64,000 nt of DNA from an uncultured Allomuricauda sp. (GTDB lineage Bacteria; Bacteroidota; Bacteroidia; Flavobacteriales; Flavobacteriaceae). Both the position numbers and the translations under genes were made by a program. Location: NCBI RefSeq assembly GCF_947499585.1, contig NZ_CANMOO010000002.1, forward strand, positions 248,001 to 312,000, written 5' to 3'. Numbering within the stretch: position 1 is the stretch's first letter; every line of letters begins with the position of its first letter. Shown one piece after another: positions 10,401 to 18,326 of this stretch. The notes beneath the pieces are model-generated. The model had not been told where the DNA came from. It did no database searches and saw nothing but the letters and a program-made list of their open reading frames with translations.

Positions 10401-10412
10401 GCAAGTTTTTAA
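7407..10412 (+). CDS. susC: SusC/RagA-family TonB-linked outer-membrane transporter
   Basis: The 1001-residue product is a full-length SusC-type TonB-dependent transporter. A signal peptide ends near residue 24 (GLAKAQ), followed by a carboxypeptidase-D-like domain (GTVSDANGPLPGASV, about 27-100), the segment DELDEVVVVGYGT, a plug domain with NPLYVVDGVPL and NDIASIDILKDASATAIYGSRG, and a 22-strand barrel ending in SFGFNASF. It pairs with the SusD gene 17 bases downstream to take up oligosaccharides, most likely alpha-glucans given the divergent GH13/GH65 genes. Substrate assignment is from context only. No susE or susF follows. Confidence 0.95.
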   Translation: MKITLLKSFLLLGAFVCFGLAKAQTVSGTVSDANGPLPGASVVVKGTTNGTQTDFDGNYTINDVAADATIVFSYIGFSSQEIAVNGQTTINVVLQEDANELDEVVVVGYGTQSRRTTVGAVESVKSEEFNKGVIVNPQQLIQGKTAGVQISATNGEPGSAVNVRIRGTASVRSNNNPLYVVDGVPLNGGTTSPGTQGGSSTDNNGGGDSDIGQGSSLDPLSFLNPNDIASIDILKDASATAIYGSRGANGVVLITTKSGKSGRGVLEFSSTMSVGWIGNRIELLNRDQFLQAQNTVSGGTFVDSGANTDTYETIFKTSFTQNYNLSYGGGNENGNYRVSFGYQDQEGEVEDSTFDRLTARINASQRFFDGKLKLDTQATISNIEAQRTPISDNPNARGDLLSAAYGFAPDQSLFESDASAGGLGGFFQPSAERRNPLALLELTRSTSSTLRALISVGAQYNFTDNLSFKTSIGLDKSTSSSNSAQSRLFQSGPTLDIGRAQLNEFDLTNTTWESYFTYNKEFGDDVLNLTLGHSYQEFIKETIFLEGSQFETTNLFLMVNNIARAQNFAANSTSETDELQSFFFRSNYSLDGKFNFSGTVRIDGSSRFGGNNKYGTFGAVGASWEMSQEDWFPEFFDRFKLRAAYGVTGNQEGLGSNQFTQRERFGTVNAGGNPATTGIVAFQNDDLKWEENEQINIGVDFAILDSKITGSLEYYNRTTTDFLLQIQSAQPADQPFFFQNVDGDIVNKGVELSLNVAAVETEDFGWNFNVNVGYNDNMLENYNGPDIQAGAINGPGLTGAFAQQLSNDQPLFSFFVRDWQGLDADGNNIFGNNAVQSFIGESALPDVTLGITQNLNYKNWDLSLFFNGLFGQSIYSNDRNAFSTIGNLSQGRNVFASTLPFVGVENPFNPAEVSSRFLEDGSFLRLQNITLGHNFPLSENSIFSSLRVFATAQNVFVITDYSGQDPEVSTPRTLNNVPSLGIDLTAYPRPTTLSFGFNASF

Positions 10413-10428
10413 ATAAAAAAAATTAATA

Positions 10429-12048
10429 ATGAGAAAAGAAATTTTTAAAAATCGATTTGTACAATATTTAGGTGCGGCTACCGCCCTATTATTGGGACAA
10501 GCATGTACAGATTTGGATCCTAATTTTAACGATTCGGTTTCCATTGAAACCTCCTCTGGGGAATTCGCAGGGGTAGCAAGTGCCTCAGCAACGTTAGACG
10601 CATTGTATAGTAGTGGTGCCAGTAATGGTTTAGGTATGTTTAATGAACAGTCCCAAACAGACGTTTATGCCCTTTCGGAGGTAGCAGCAGATAATATTGC
10701 TGTGCTTACCAGAGGTGCTGACTGGAGTGATAACGGTGTATGGAGAGTATTGCATGCACACACTTGGGATCCCAATCACCTTTATGTTCTTCAATCTTGG
10801 AACAAACGTAACGCTGCCATTTTGTTGGCAACTCAATTATTGGATAGTAGATCTGGCCCGAATGCAAGTCAAACTGCACAAGCCCAGGTTATAAGGGCCT
10901 ATAACGTTTTTACCGTTTTAGATTTTTTTGGACAAGTTCCTTTTAGAGGAGTAGATGATGATTCTTCAGTGGCTCCTACTGTTCTTACAGCGTCTGAAGC
11001 ATTTGCTTTGGCTAAATCAGATTTAGATGCAGCAATTTCAAGTGGTGCTTTATCTGCACATGGACCCGATGCTCCTTTAAGAGATGATTCTAGTGGAGCA
11101 GCTTTAACAGATATAGGACAAGCTGCTGCTCTTTTTATAAGAGCTAGACTAAATCTTAATGCTGAAATTATGACTGGAACTGCAGGTGATATGAACCAAG
11201 TAATTGCAGATGTAAATGCAATCGAGGATTTAGGTTTCCAATTAGATGGAATAGGAGCGGAAGATCCAGATGGTGATGAAAGTTATTTTGATATTTGGGA
11301 TTTAGCAGGAAACGCTACCAATCAAGAAGTTATCATGATGTTTGATGGTGACGCCAGAACAAGATTGTACAATCAAACACATCCTAACCAAGGAGGTTGG
11401 AACGGTTTTGTAACATTGACTGAATCTTTTAGATTACATGGAACAAATGATCCTGCTGTTGATGCAAGAGTTGGTATTTCTGGTGAAAATACAACTGGTG
11501 TTACAACTGGCTATGTTAGAGGACAACAAATTGCTCCAGATGGCACACCGCTTACAGACAGACAGTCAAATCCACTTGTTTACGAAGATGAATTGTTGAC
11601 TTCCTTAGAAGTTAACAACGAGCGTAATGGTATTCGTATTATTAAATACCCGGTAAGAAATGCAGATGGAGGGCTTCCAGGTGATGGATTTAGAGATTAT
11701 GTTTGGGCAAGATTTACTGATGCAGCGCTAATGAGAGCAGAAGCTGGCCTTAGAGGTGGAACAGGAGCACCACTAACTCCGCTTCAAGAGGTTAATGCAA
11801 TCAGAGCAAGAGCTAACGTGGCACCTTTAGGCTCGTTATCTCTAGATGACATGCCAGATATTCTTTCAAGAGAATTAAATGGTGAAGGAGTAATGGGAGG
11901 TAGAAGAGATGTTCTTAGAAGATTTGGTTTGTATACTACGCAAACTTGGGAAATGAAAACGGTAACTGAAGGTTTCAGGGATTTATATCCTATTCCTGGT
12001 TCAGCAATCGCTACCAACCCAAATTTGGTACAAAACGACGGTTACTAG
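10429..12048 (+). CDS. susD: SusD/RagB-family surface glycan-binding lipoprotein
   Basis: A 539-residue SusD homologue that caps the SusC barrel and binds glycan at the cell surface. The leader ends LLLGQACTD with Cys26 as lipid anchor. The helical TPR-like core is followed by the C-terminal SusD block, where the segment YVWARFTDAALMRAEA and the EVNAIRARANV motif are diagnostic. The ending DLYPIPGSAI-NPNLVQN is also typical. It is translated 17 bases after susC and followed by a strong terminator, so susC-susD form a two-gene transcript. Confidence 0.94.
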   Translation: MRKEIFKNRFVQYLGAATALLLGQACTDLDPNFNDSVSIETSSGEFAGVASASATLDALYSSGASNGLGMFNEQSQTDVYALSEVAADNIAVLTRGADWSDNGVWRVLHAHTWDPNHLYVLQSWNKRNAAILLATQLLDSRSGPNASQTAQAQVIRAYNVFTVLDFFGQVPFRGVDDDSSVAPTVLTASEAFALAKSDLDAAISSGALSAHGPDAPLRDDSSGAALTDIGQAAALFIRARLNLNAEIMTGTAGDMNQVIADVNAIEDLGFQLDGIGAEDPDGDESYFDIWDLAGNATNQEVIMMFDGDARTRLYNQTHPNQGGWNGFVTLTESFRLHGTNDPAVDARVGISGENTTGVTTGYVRGQQIAPDGTPLTDRQSNPLVYEDELLTSLEVNNERNGIRIIKYPVRNADGGLPGDGFRDYVWARFTDAALMRAEAGLRGGTGAPLTPLQEVNAIRARANVAPLGSLSLDDMPDILSRELNGEGVMGGRRDVLRRFGLYTTQTWEMKTVTEGFRDLYPIPGSAIATNPNLVQNDGY

Positions 12049-12072
12049 TAGTTTATCAATATATTTAATTTT

Positions 12073-12103
12073 AAAAGAGGGCAATTATATGCCCTCTTTT
12101 TTT
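12073..12103 (+). terminator. rho-independent terminator after susD
   Basis: The stem AAAAGAGGGC (12073-12082) pairs with GCCCTCTTTT (12091-12100) across an 8-base AT-rich loop, and the T run continues to 12103. It ends the susC-susD transcript 25 bases after the stop codon. Confidence 0.9.
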
Positions 12104-12260
12104 ATTGTTCTTTTTAGTTAATATGAGCTAACCATTATGAAAATAAGTGCTAATTAATTACATTCGAATTGACATAAATATATTTGGGTTTCCTCCTAAC
12201 CGTAAGTTTTAAACGGTAAACTAATAATAATTAAAATCAATCAAACTTATTCTAAATCCG

Positions 12261-15200
12261 ATGCTAAATAGACTTCTTGGTTATTTTCTATTCCTCATCA
12301 TTTTAACCGCTATTTCTTGTTCAAAAAAGAAGACAGAAGAAAATGTTGATTCTCACAATTATCTTTTCACAGCTTTGGATAGTACCCAAACAGGAATATC
12401 ATTTATCAACACAATAGAAAACGAAGAGGATTTTAATATTTTTCTATACCGTAATTTTTATAACGGTGGTGGCGTTGCAATAGGAGACATCAATAATGAT
12501 GGCTTTCCAGATATTTATCTTACCGCCAACCGTAAAAAGAATAAGCTCTTTCTTAATAAAGGTGATTTCACCTTTGAAGATATTACAGAGTCTGCCGGTG
12601 TCTACGGAACTAAAGCTTGGTCCACCGGAGTTGTATTGGTTGATCTTAATGCAGATGGATTACTTGATATTTATGTATGTAATGCGGGTAATATTAAAGG
12701 TGATGACCAAAAAAATGAACTCTTCATCAATAACGGTGATCTCACCTTTACTGAAAAAGCAGAAGAATATAATTTAGCAGATAGCGGATTTACTACGCAT
12801 GCTGCATTTTTTGATTATGATAAAGATGGGGACCTCGATGTTTACATGCTGAATAACAGTTTCATACCAGTTGCAAGTTTAGGCTACGAAAACAAACGTG
12901 ATTTACGAGCAGAAGACTGGAACGTGGTTGAAGAGATAAAAGGTGGTGGTGATAAGCTTTTTAGAAATGATAATGGAATATTCACTAATGTAAGTGAAGA
13001 AGCTAATATCTATGGAAGCCTAGTTGGTTTTGGATTAGGGGTTACCATTGGTGATATAAATAATGATCTATACCCAGATATTTACGTTTCCAATGATTTC
13101 TTTGAGCACGATTATCTATACATCAACAATCAAGATGGAACTTTTACAGAAAGCATAAAGGACTGGGCCAATCATTTGAGTCTCTTTTCAATGGGCGCGG
13201 ATATGGCAGACATAAACAACGATGGAAAATCAGATATTTTTGTAACTGATATGTTGCCAGAAGGAGATGAGCGCCTTAAGAACACAACAACCTTCGAAAC
13301 CTTTGATACCCATCAACTTAAACTCCAAAATGATTACTACTACCAATACATGCAAAATACACTTCAGTTAAACCAAGGAAGTTCCTTCTCCGAAATCGCC
13401 AATTACAGCGGTGTTTCTGGAACCGACTGGAGTTGGGGTGCATTATTGTTTGATATGGACAATGATGGCTATCGAGACATTTATGTATGTAACGGTATTT
13501 ATCATGATTTGACCAATCAAGATTTTATTGACTTTTTTGAAGACGTTACAAGGCAACAAACGGCCGTTTATGGAAACAAAGATCAAAAAAATGAAGTAAT
13601 CAATGCAATGCCCTCTACCCCTATTCCAAATTATTCATTTAAAAACAATGGAGATTTAACATTTTCAAATTCTTCTGAAGATTGGGGATTAAACACCCCC
13701 AGTTTTTCAAACGGGGCAGCGTATGGGGATTTAGATAATGATGGAGATTTAGATATCATAGTAAATAATGTAAACCAGGAACTCTTTATATATAGAAACA
13801 ATGCTGAAAAGAACGGAAACAACTACCTTAAAATAAACTTAAAGGGAGATGTTCCCAATACCTTCGGTATAGGAAGTGTTGTTGAACTTTTTACAGATAA
13901 TGAAATCATTAGGCAGGAATTGATTCCCTCAAGAGGGTTTCAATCTTCCGTTGCTTATGAAATGACTATAGGTCTTGGTCAAAAAACACAGATTGATTCT
14001 TTAAGGGTAATCTGGCCAAATGACAAGACGCAAATTCTTAAAAGTGTTGATGTAAATACCACTCTAATTCTCAAACAAGCAGACGCTAACATTATATTTC
14101 AAAATAATTCAGAAAACAAACAACCCTTTTTAAGTGAAATTGGTTCATCAATCGCTTCACATATAGAAGACAAGCATATAGACTTTGATTATGAAGGTCT
14201 AATCTCAAAAATGCTTTCCCAAGAAGGTCCAGCAGTTGCCATAGCAGATGTTAATAACGATGGAAATGAAGATGTATTTATAGGAGGCGCAAAGGGAGAT
14301 CCCGCAAAAATTTATTTACATTCTGGAAATGGGGTACTCAAGCCGACTTATGTACAAGACGTGTTTAGAGCCGACCGCCTTTTTGAAGATACTGCTTCAA
14401 CATTCTTGGATATTGAAGGAGATGGAGATATGGATTTGGTAGTTGGTTCTGGGGGCAATATACCAGGTGATGCCAAAAATTACACAAACCGAATATATAT
14501 AAACGACGGAAAAGGAAATTTCTCAAAAAGCCCAAACACCTTAAAAAGCCTTAACACTAATGTTTCAGTTATAGCACCATATGATTTTGACGCAGATGGC
14601 GATGTTGATTTGTTTATTGGCAGCAGAAGTGTTCCGGGTATTTATGGAGTAAATCCTGAGCATTTACTTTTAGAAAATGATGGCACAGGAAATTTTTCAG
14701 ACGTAACAGAGGGTAAGGCTTTCCATTTGAAAAACGTTGGTATGCTTACAGATGCCAAATGGGCAGACATTGATGGAGATTCAAAAAAAGACCTTGTTCT
14801 AACCACTGATTGGGGGTCGCCCAAAATTTTCAAGAACAATGGAAGAAGGCTTAGTCCTCTAGCTAATTCACTGGATAGTCTACTTGGCTGGTGGAATACG
14901 GTTTATCCTAAAGACTTGGATAATGATGGAGATATTGATTTAATACTTGGTAACCAAGGAAGTAATTCAGTGTATAATGGCACAAACGAAGCTCCTTCAA
15001 AAATGTTCATCAACGATTTTGATGACAATGGTACTATTGAACAGATAGTGACAAGAAGTGTTGAAAATAGAGATGTTCCCATTTCAATGAAACGAGAGCT
15101 CACCAACCAACTCGTTTCTCTAAAGAAACAAAACCTCAAATTTTCAGATTATGCCACAAAGAGCATTGATGAACTCCTAGATTCTGACATTCTAAAAAAC

Positions 15201-15596
15201 TCCATTATCAAAGAAGTTAATACCACAGAAAGTGTAATTGCAATAAATGATGGTAATGGAAATTTTGAAATAAAACGACTCCCCAAAGAGACGCAATTCT
15301 CATGTGTTTGCGATATTAATTGTAGAGATATCAATGACGACGGCAGGATTGATATTATACTTGGAGGCAATAATTACGATTTTAAACCCCAATACAGCAG
15401 GCTTGACGCTAGCTATGGCAGTGTTTTGCTATCAAACGAAAATGGAGGTTTTGAATGGTTGCCATATGATGAATCCGGCTTTTATGTAAGAGGCGAAATC
15501 AAGCATCTTCTTCCTTTTAAAGATAAGAATGGTAAAGAGTTCCTTTTTGTAGGCATCAATAATGAAAAGCCAAAAATTTATAGCTACAATCAATAG
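12261..15596 (+). CDS. CRTAC1-like FG-GAP/VCBS repeat lipoprotein with ASPIC/UnbV domain (copy 1)
   Basis: A 1111-residue lipoprotein (Cys20 in TAISCSKKK) made of two beta-propeller-like blocks of FG-GAP/VCBS repeats. Many repeats carry calcium-loop motifs of the type DxNxDGxxDIY (for example DINNDGFPDIY, DLDNDGDLDII). An ASPIC/UnbV domain lies at about residues 525-605, with GIGSVVEL, PSRGFQSS and IDSLRVIWP. The fold is known from CRTAC1; in Bacteroidota these proteins are common near SusCD loci, but their activity is unsettled. It is expressed after the susD terminator from its own 212-bp upstream region. Two paralogues occur at 25649 and 28947. Surface location is inferred from the lipoprotein leader. 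Confidence 0.88.
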   Translation: MLNRLLGYFLFLIILTAISCSKKKTEENVDSHNYLFTALDSTQTGISFINTIENEEDFNIFLYRNFYNGGGVAIGDINNDGFPDIYLTANRKKNKLFLNKGDFTFEDITESAGVYGTKAWSTGVVLVDLNADGLLDIYVCNAGNIKGDDQKNELFINNGDLTFTEKAEEYNLADSGFTTHAAFFDYDKDGDLDVYMLNNSFIPVASLGYENKRDLRAEDWNVVEEIKGGGDKLFRNDNGIFTNVSEEANIYGSLVGFGLGVTIGDINNDLYPDIYVSNDFFEHDYLYINNQDGTFTESIKDWANHLSLFSMGADMADINNDGKSDIFVTDMLPEGDERLKNTTTFETFDTHQLKLQNDYYYQYMQNTLQLNQGSSFSEIANYSGVSGTDWSWGALLFDMDNDGYRDIYVCNGIYHDLTNQDFIDFFEDVTRQQTAVYGNKDQKNEVINAMPSTPIPNYSFKNNGDLTFSNSSEDWGLNTPSFSNGAAYGDLDNDGDLDIIVNNVNQELFIYRNNAEKNGNNYLKINLKGDVPNTFGIGSVVELFTDNEIIRQELIPSRGFQSSVAYEMTIGLGQKTQIDSLRVIWPNDKTQILKSVDVNTTLILKQADANIIFQNNSENKQPFLSEIGSSIASHIEDKHIDFDYEGLISKMLSQEGPAVAIADVNNDGNEDVFIGGAKGDPAKIYLHSGNGVLKPTYVQDVFRADRLFEDTASTFLDIEGDGDMDLVVGSGGNIPGDAKNYTNRIYINDGKGNFSKSPNTLKSLNTNVSVIAPYDFDADGDVDLFIGSRSVPGIYGVNPEHLLLENDGTGNFSDVTEGKAFHLKNVGMLTDAKWADIDGDSKKDLVLTTDWGSPKIFKNNGRRLSPLANSLDSLLGWWNTVYPKDLDNDGDIDLILGNQGSNSVYNGTNEAPSKMFINDFDDNGTIEQIVTRSVENRDVPISMKRELTNQLVSLKKQNLKFSDYATKSIDELLDSDILKNSIIKEVNTTESVIAINDGNGNFEIKRLPKETQFSCVCDINCRDINDDGRIDIILGGNNYDFKPQYSRLDASYGSVLLSNENGGFEWLPYDESGFYVRGEIKHLLPFKDKNGKEFLFVGINNEKPKIYSYNQ

Positions 15597-15614
15597 TTTG
15601 ATGTGCCCAAATAA

Positions 15615-15632
15615 AATGTAAACGTTTTCATT
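15615..15632. promoter_or_regulatory. 18-bp LacI-type operator, copy 1 (YeiH promoter)
   Basis: AATGTAAACGTTTTCATT differs from the perfect palindrome at 18265-18282 at a single base and has the central CG of LacI-family sites. It starts 46 bases before the YeiH-type gene's ATG and is adjacent to the -7-like TAGTTTTG at 15641-15648. The shared site links the exporter-lacI unit with the desulfonation genes. Confidence 0.8.
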
Positions 15633-15660
15633 TTTATTTGTAGTTTTGCGTTCGTTCAGA

Positions 15661-16593
15661 ATGCTTTCAAAAACAGCTACATACATATTAGTCGCCCTCG
15701 TGCTGATCGGAACCCTACTTGGGTTTATATCTCCTGCTTTGGCCTTAGCTATAGGTATGATTTGCGGAATCTTCAAAGTAGCTGACCAAGATATCATTCA
15801 AAACAGTAAGAAGTTCCAAAAGACCTTATTGCAATTATCTGTTGTAGGTCTGGGTTTTGGAATTCATATGAAACAAGCTATAGAAGTAGGTTCAAATAGC
15901 TTTTTCATTACTTTAATTACTATTGTCTGTACATTTATTATTGCCTTTGCGCTCGGAAAAATCCTCAAGTCAGAGAGAATTACAACCATATTAGTAGCCT
16001 CAGGTACAGCTATTTGTGGAGGTAGTGCCATTGCAGCAGTCAGTCCAAGTTTAAAGGCCGATTCTTCTCAAACTTCCATTTCACTTGCTATAGTATTTTT
16101 ACTCAATGCAATAGCCTTGTTCATTTTTCCATACATAGGTCATTATTTTGAACTAAGCCAAGTTCAATTTGGGACCTGGAGTGCTATTGCCATACATGAC
16201 ACAAGTTCCGTTGTAGGTGCAGCCGAAGTTTATGGAGAAATAGCCCTAAATGTTGCCACTACCACAAAATTAGTGAGGACTTTATGGATTATTCCTTTGG
16301 TATTGATTATTTCTTTTGGCTCAAACTCTAAGGAAAAGTTCGCCTTTCCGTGGTTTATTTTTGGTTTCATCGGAGCTATGCTCATTAATTCCTACGTCCC
16401 ATCAGCAGAACTCTTCAGTGAGCATATTGTTTGGATTGCCAGAAAAGCATTGATTTTTACACTTTTCCTAATTGGCCTGCAGATTAATATCGCCCAGCTT
16501 AAAAAACTTGGCTTCAATATTTTAATTGTTGGTATTTTTACTTGGATAGTTTTAGGTGTTGTATCCTTACTTTATGTTTTAAATTACATCTAA
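15661..16593 (+). CDS. yeiH: YeiH/UPF0324-family putative sulfite/sulfate exporter
   Basis: A 310-residue polytopic inner-membrane protein with about ten hydrophobic helices. The motif SGTAICGGSAIAAVSP near residue 120 and IHDTSSVVGAA are the conserved blocks of the YeiH (Cons_hypoth698) family, annotated as putative sulfate exporters and often found in taurine and other sulfonate degradation clusters to remove sulfite. I chose ATG 15661; an in-frame TTG at 15646 would lie inside the probable promoter TAGTTTTG. Its gene is followed 54 bases later by a LacI regulator and preceded by the operator shared with the desulfonation genes, which supports sulfite export as its job. Confidence 0.88.
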   Translation: MLSKTATYILVALVLIGTLLGFISPALALAIGMICGIFKVADQDIIQNSKKFQKTLLQLSVVGLGFGIHMKQAIEVGSNSFFITLITIVCTFIIAFALGKILKSERITTILVASGTAICGGSAIAAVSPSLKADSSQTSISLAIVFLLNAIALFIFPYIGHYFELSQVQFGTWSAIAIHDTSSVVGAAEVYGEIALNVATTTKLVRTLWIIPLVLIISFGSNSKEKFAFPWFIFGFIGAMLINSYVPSAELFSEHIVWIARKALIFTLFLIGLQINIAQLKKLGFNILIVGIFTWIVLGVVSLLYVLNYI

Positions 16594-16647
16594 TCTTTTT
16601 GAACATTCTGTTGAAAAGACGATGAACAATCTTAATGGTTGATTTAT

Positions 16648-17646
16648 ATGGCCGGAATAAAAGAAATCGCCAAAATTACTGGACTATCATTGGCAACTGT
16701 TTCCAGGGTTTTCAATGAAAGCCATCTTGTATCACCCAAGACACGAGAAAAAGTGCTCAAGGCAGCCGAAGAATTGGATTACCAACCTAATATCATGGCG
16801 GCTGCACTACGCAGTGGAAAAAGTAAAATCATTGGGGTCATTGTACCCGAAGTAAACAATTTCTTTTTTAGCGGTATTATCAATGGAATAGAGAAAATTG
16901 TCAGTGATTCTGGATACAATATCATTATTTCACAGTCCCATGAATTTCAAGAAAAGGAAAATGAAGCTTTAAATTCATTTTTAAAATTAAAGGTTGAGGG
17001 TATTCTAATCTCTATCTCTAAAGAAACAACTGATTTTTCCTTAATTCAAAAAATCATCAATAGTCAAGTACCTGTTATCTTTTTTGACAGGATTCCCAAC
17101 CTTGAACAAATAAATTCGGTGACATTAGATGATTATAAAGGAGCTTTTTTTGCAACAGAACATTTAATAAACCAAGATTGCAAAAATATTATTCATATTG
17201 CCGGTGATTCCAAAGTTTCAATTTTTAAAGAAAGACGAAAAGGATTTATAGACGCTATTTCAAAAAGTGGGCATAACGCTATCAAACATTCCATTCTTGA
17301 GCTTACCACCAATGTCAAAATTGATTTAGAAATTCTTCAAAAAGCCTTTAAAACCAATCCAAATATTGACGGGATTTTTGCATTTGGTGATGAAATTGGG
17401 CTACATGCTTTAAATCTGCTCAAAACTATGGATATAGCGGTTCCGGAAAATGTTAAACTTATTGCGTTTGGAAATGCTGACTTCACTAATTTGACCGAGC
17501 CAAAAATTAGCACAATAGATCAGCAATGCTCGCAAATGGGAGAATTGGCAGCCAACTTATTACTTAGAAATCTTCAGGACAAAAAAATGGAACCAGAAAC
17601 CACCGTTTTATCTCCTAAACTAATCGTACGAGATTCCACCAAATAA
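16648..17646 (+). CDS. LacI-family regulator of the sulfonate-sugar cluster
   Basis: A 332-residue LacI/GalR repressor. Its HTH is at residues 3-23 (IKEIAKITGLSLATVSRVF), the hinge is YQPNIMAAALRSGKS, and the sugar-binding-type effector domain starts at IIGVIVP. It lies between the YeiH-type gene and the desulfonation genes. Two almost identical palindromes at 15615-15632 and 18265-18282 are its most likely targets, giving auto-control and control of both divergent operons. LacI proteins usually sense sugars or sugar phosphates, which argues for a sugar sulfonate rather than taurine or isethionate. ATG 16648 was chosen over an in-frame TTG at 16639 because the HTH follows directly. Confidence 0.93.
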   Translation: MAGIKEIAKITGLSLATVSRVFNESHLVSPKTREKVLKAAEELDYQPNIMAAALRSGKSKIIGVIVPEVNNFFFSGIINGIEKIVSDSGYNIIISQSHEFQEKENEALNSFLKLKVEGILISISKETTDFSLIQKIINSQVPVIFFDRIPNLEQINSVTLDDYKGAFFATEHLINQDCKNIIHIAGDSKVSIFKERRKGFIDAISKSGHNAIKHSILELTTNVKIDLEILQKAFKTNPNIDGIFAFGDEIGLHALNLLKTMDIAVPENVKLIAFGNADFTNLTEPKISTIDQQCSQMGELAANLLLRNLQDKKMEPETTVLSPKLIVRDSTK

Positions 17647-17664
17647 ATTGTTGGATACAGAAGT

Positions 17665-18207
17665 CTAAAATTTCAAAATCTGGGCAATCTGTTTTTGAAG
17701 GGTTTCTTCGGCCTCCTTAGTTATGGAATTATCTTCAGAATTCAATAACTTAAAAATAGAGGAAATAGGGTTTTTATTGGGGTGCACATGAATTCCTAAA
17801 TGGTTCAAAACCTCAGCCAAATGATCCATGCCTCGTAAATTCCCTGCTCTACCGGATGCTATTCCTGTAATACAAGCCTTCTTATCATCAAAGCTTGGTT
17901 TGTATTCACGAATAGACATCGCATCCAACAATAATTTTACAATACCAGGATAGCTACCATTATATTCTGGGATAAAAAACCAAAACTTAGTGGATGGTAT
18001 AAAATACGTGTCTTGAATATGTTGAATCATTTTGGGCTGGTCAGAATCCTTGTACATGTTCTCATAGACAACATTTCCTTCTAGTTCTGATAAATCCAAA
18101 AACTTTACCTCACTATCAGTTTCCAAACGAAGTTTGTTATAAGCATACCTGGCAAAATGTAAGGTTTTGTTGTTTTTTCTATTGGATCCTGAGATAATTG
18201 TAATCAT
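17665..18207 (-). CDS. NAD(P)H-dependent FMN reductase
   Basis: A 180-residue flavodoxin-like FMN_red family protein. The phosphate-binding loop ISGSNRKNNKT opens the protein, and the flavin loop PEYNGSYPGIVKLLLDAM (about residues 79-96) and ITGIASGRAGNL are typical of SsuE/ChrR-type NADPH:FMN reductases. It is transcribed divergently from the aldo/keto reductase and SsuD-type genes, with the palindrome at 18265-18282 in the shared promoter gap. The inferred job is to supply FMNH2 to the monooxygenase, as SsuE does for SsuD or SmoA for SmoC. A general quinone or azo reductase role cannot be excluded from sequence alone. Confidence 0.88.
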   Translation of the reverse strand: MITIISGSNRKNNKTLHFARYAYNKLRLETDSEVKFLDLSELEGNVVYENMYKDSDQPKMIQHIQDTYFIPSTKFWFFIPEYNGSYPGIVKLLLDAMSIREYKPSFDDKKACITGIASGRAGNLRGMDHLAEVLNHLGIHVHPNKNPISSIFKLLNSEDNSITKEAEETLQKQIAQILKF

Positions 18208-18264
18208 TTAAATGACAAAAGAGATTAAACATAACATTTATGCTGTAAAATTATGAATTTTTAT

Positions 18265-18282
18265 AATGTAAACGTTTACATT
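18265..18282. promoter_or_regulatory. 18-bp perfect palindromic LacI-type operator, copy 2
   Basis: AATGTAAACGTTTACATT is a perfect 18-bp palindrome centred on CG. It lies in the 119-bp gap between the FMN reductase gene (minus) and the aldo/keto reductase gene (plus) and covers the -33 element of the plus-strand promoter, so a bound repressor would block it. It matches the site at 15615-15632 in 17 of 18 positions. Confidence 0.88.
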
Positions 18283-18305
18283 TATCATTAATTTATTTAA
18301 ATTTG
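18275..18305 (+). promoter_or_regulatory. Bacteroidota-type promoter of the desulfonation operon
   Basis: TTTA at 18275-18278, a 19-base spacer and TAAATTTG at 18298-18305 fit the Bacteroidota consensus TTTG-N19-TAnnTTTG with one mismatch. Transcription would start near 18312, about 15 bases before the ATG at 18327, which rules out the in-frame TTG at 18303 as the start. Confidence 0.6.
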
Positions 18306-18326
18306 AGTGCTAACTCGAATCATTTA

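Noticed and set aside
12199-12217. ACCGT/ACGGT inverted repeat upstream of ASPIC copy 1
   Set aside because: Only 5 bp pair and the inner bases do not; it is too weak for an operator call and does not match the 18-bp sites.
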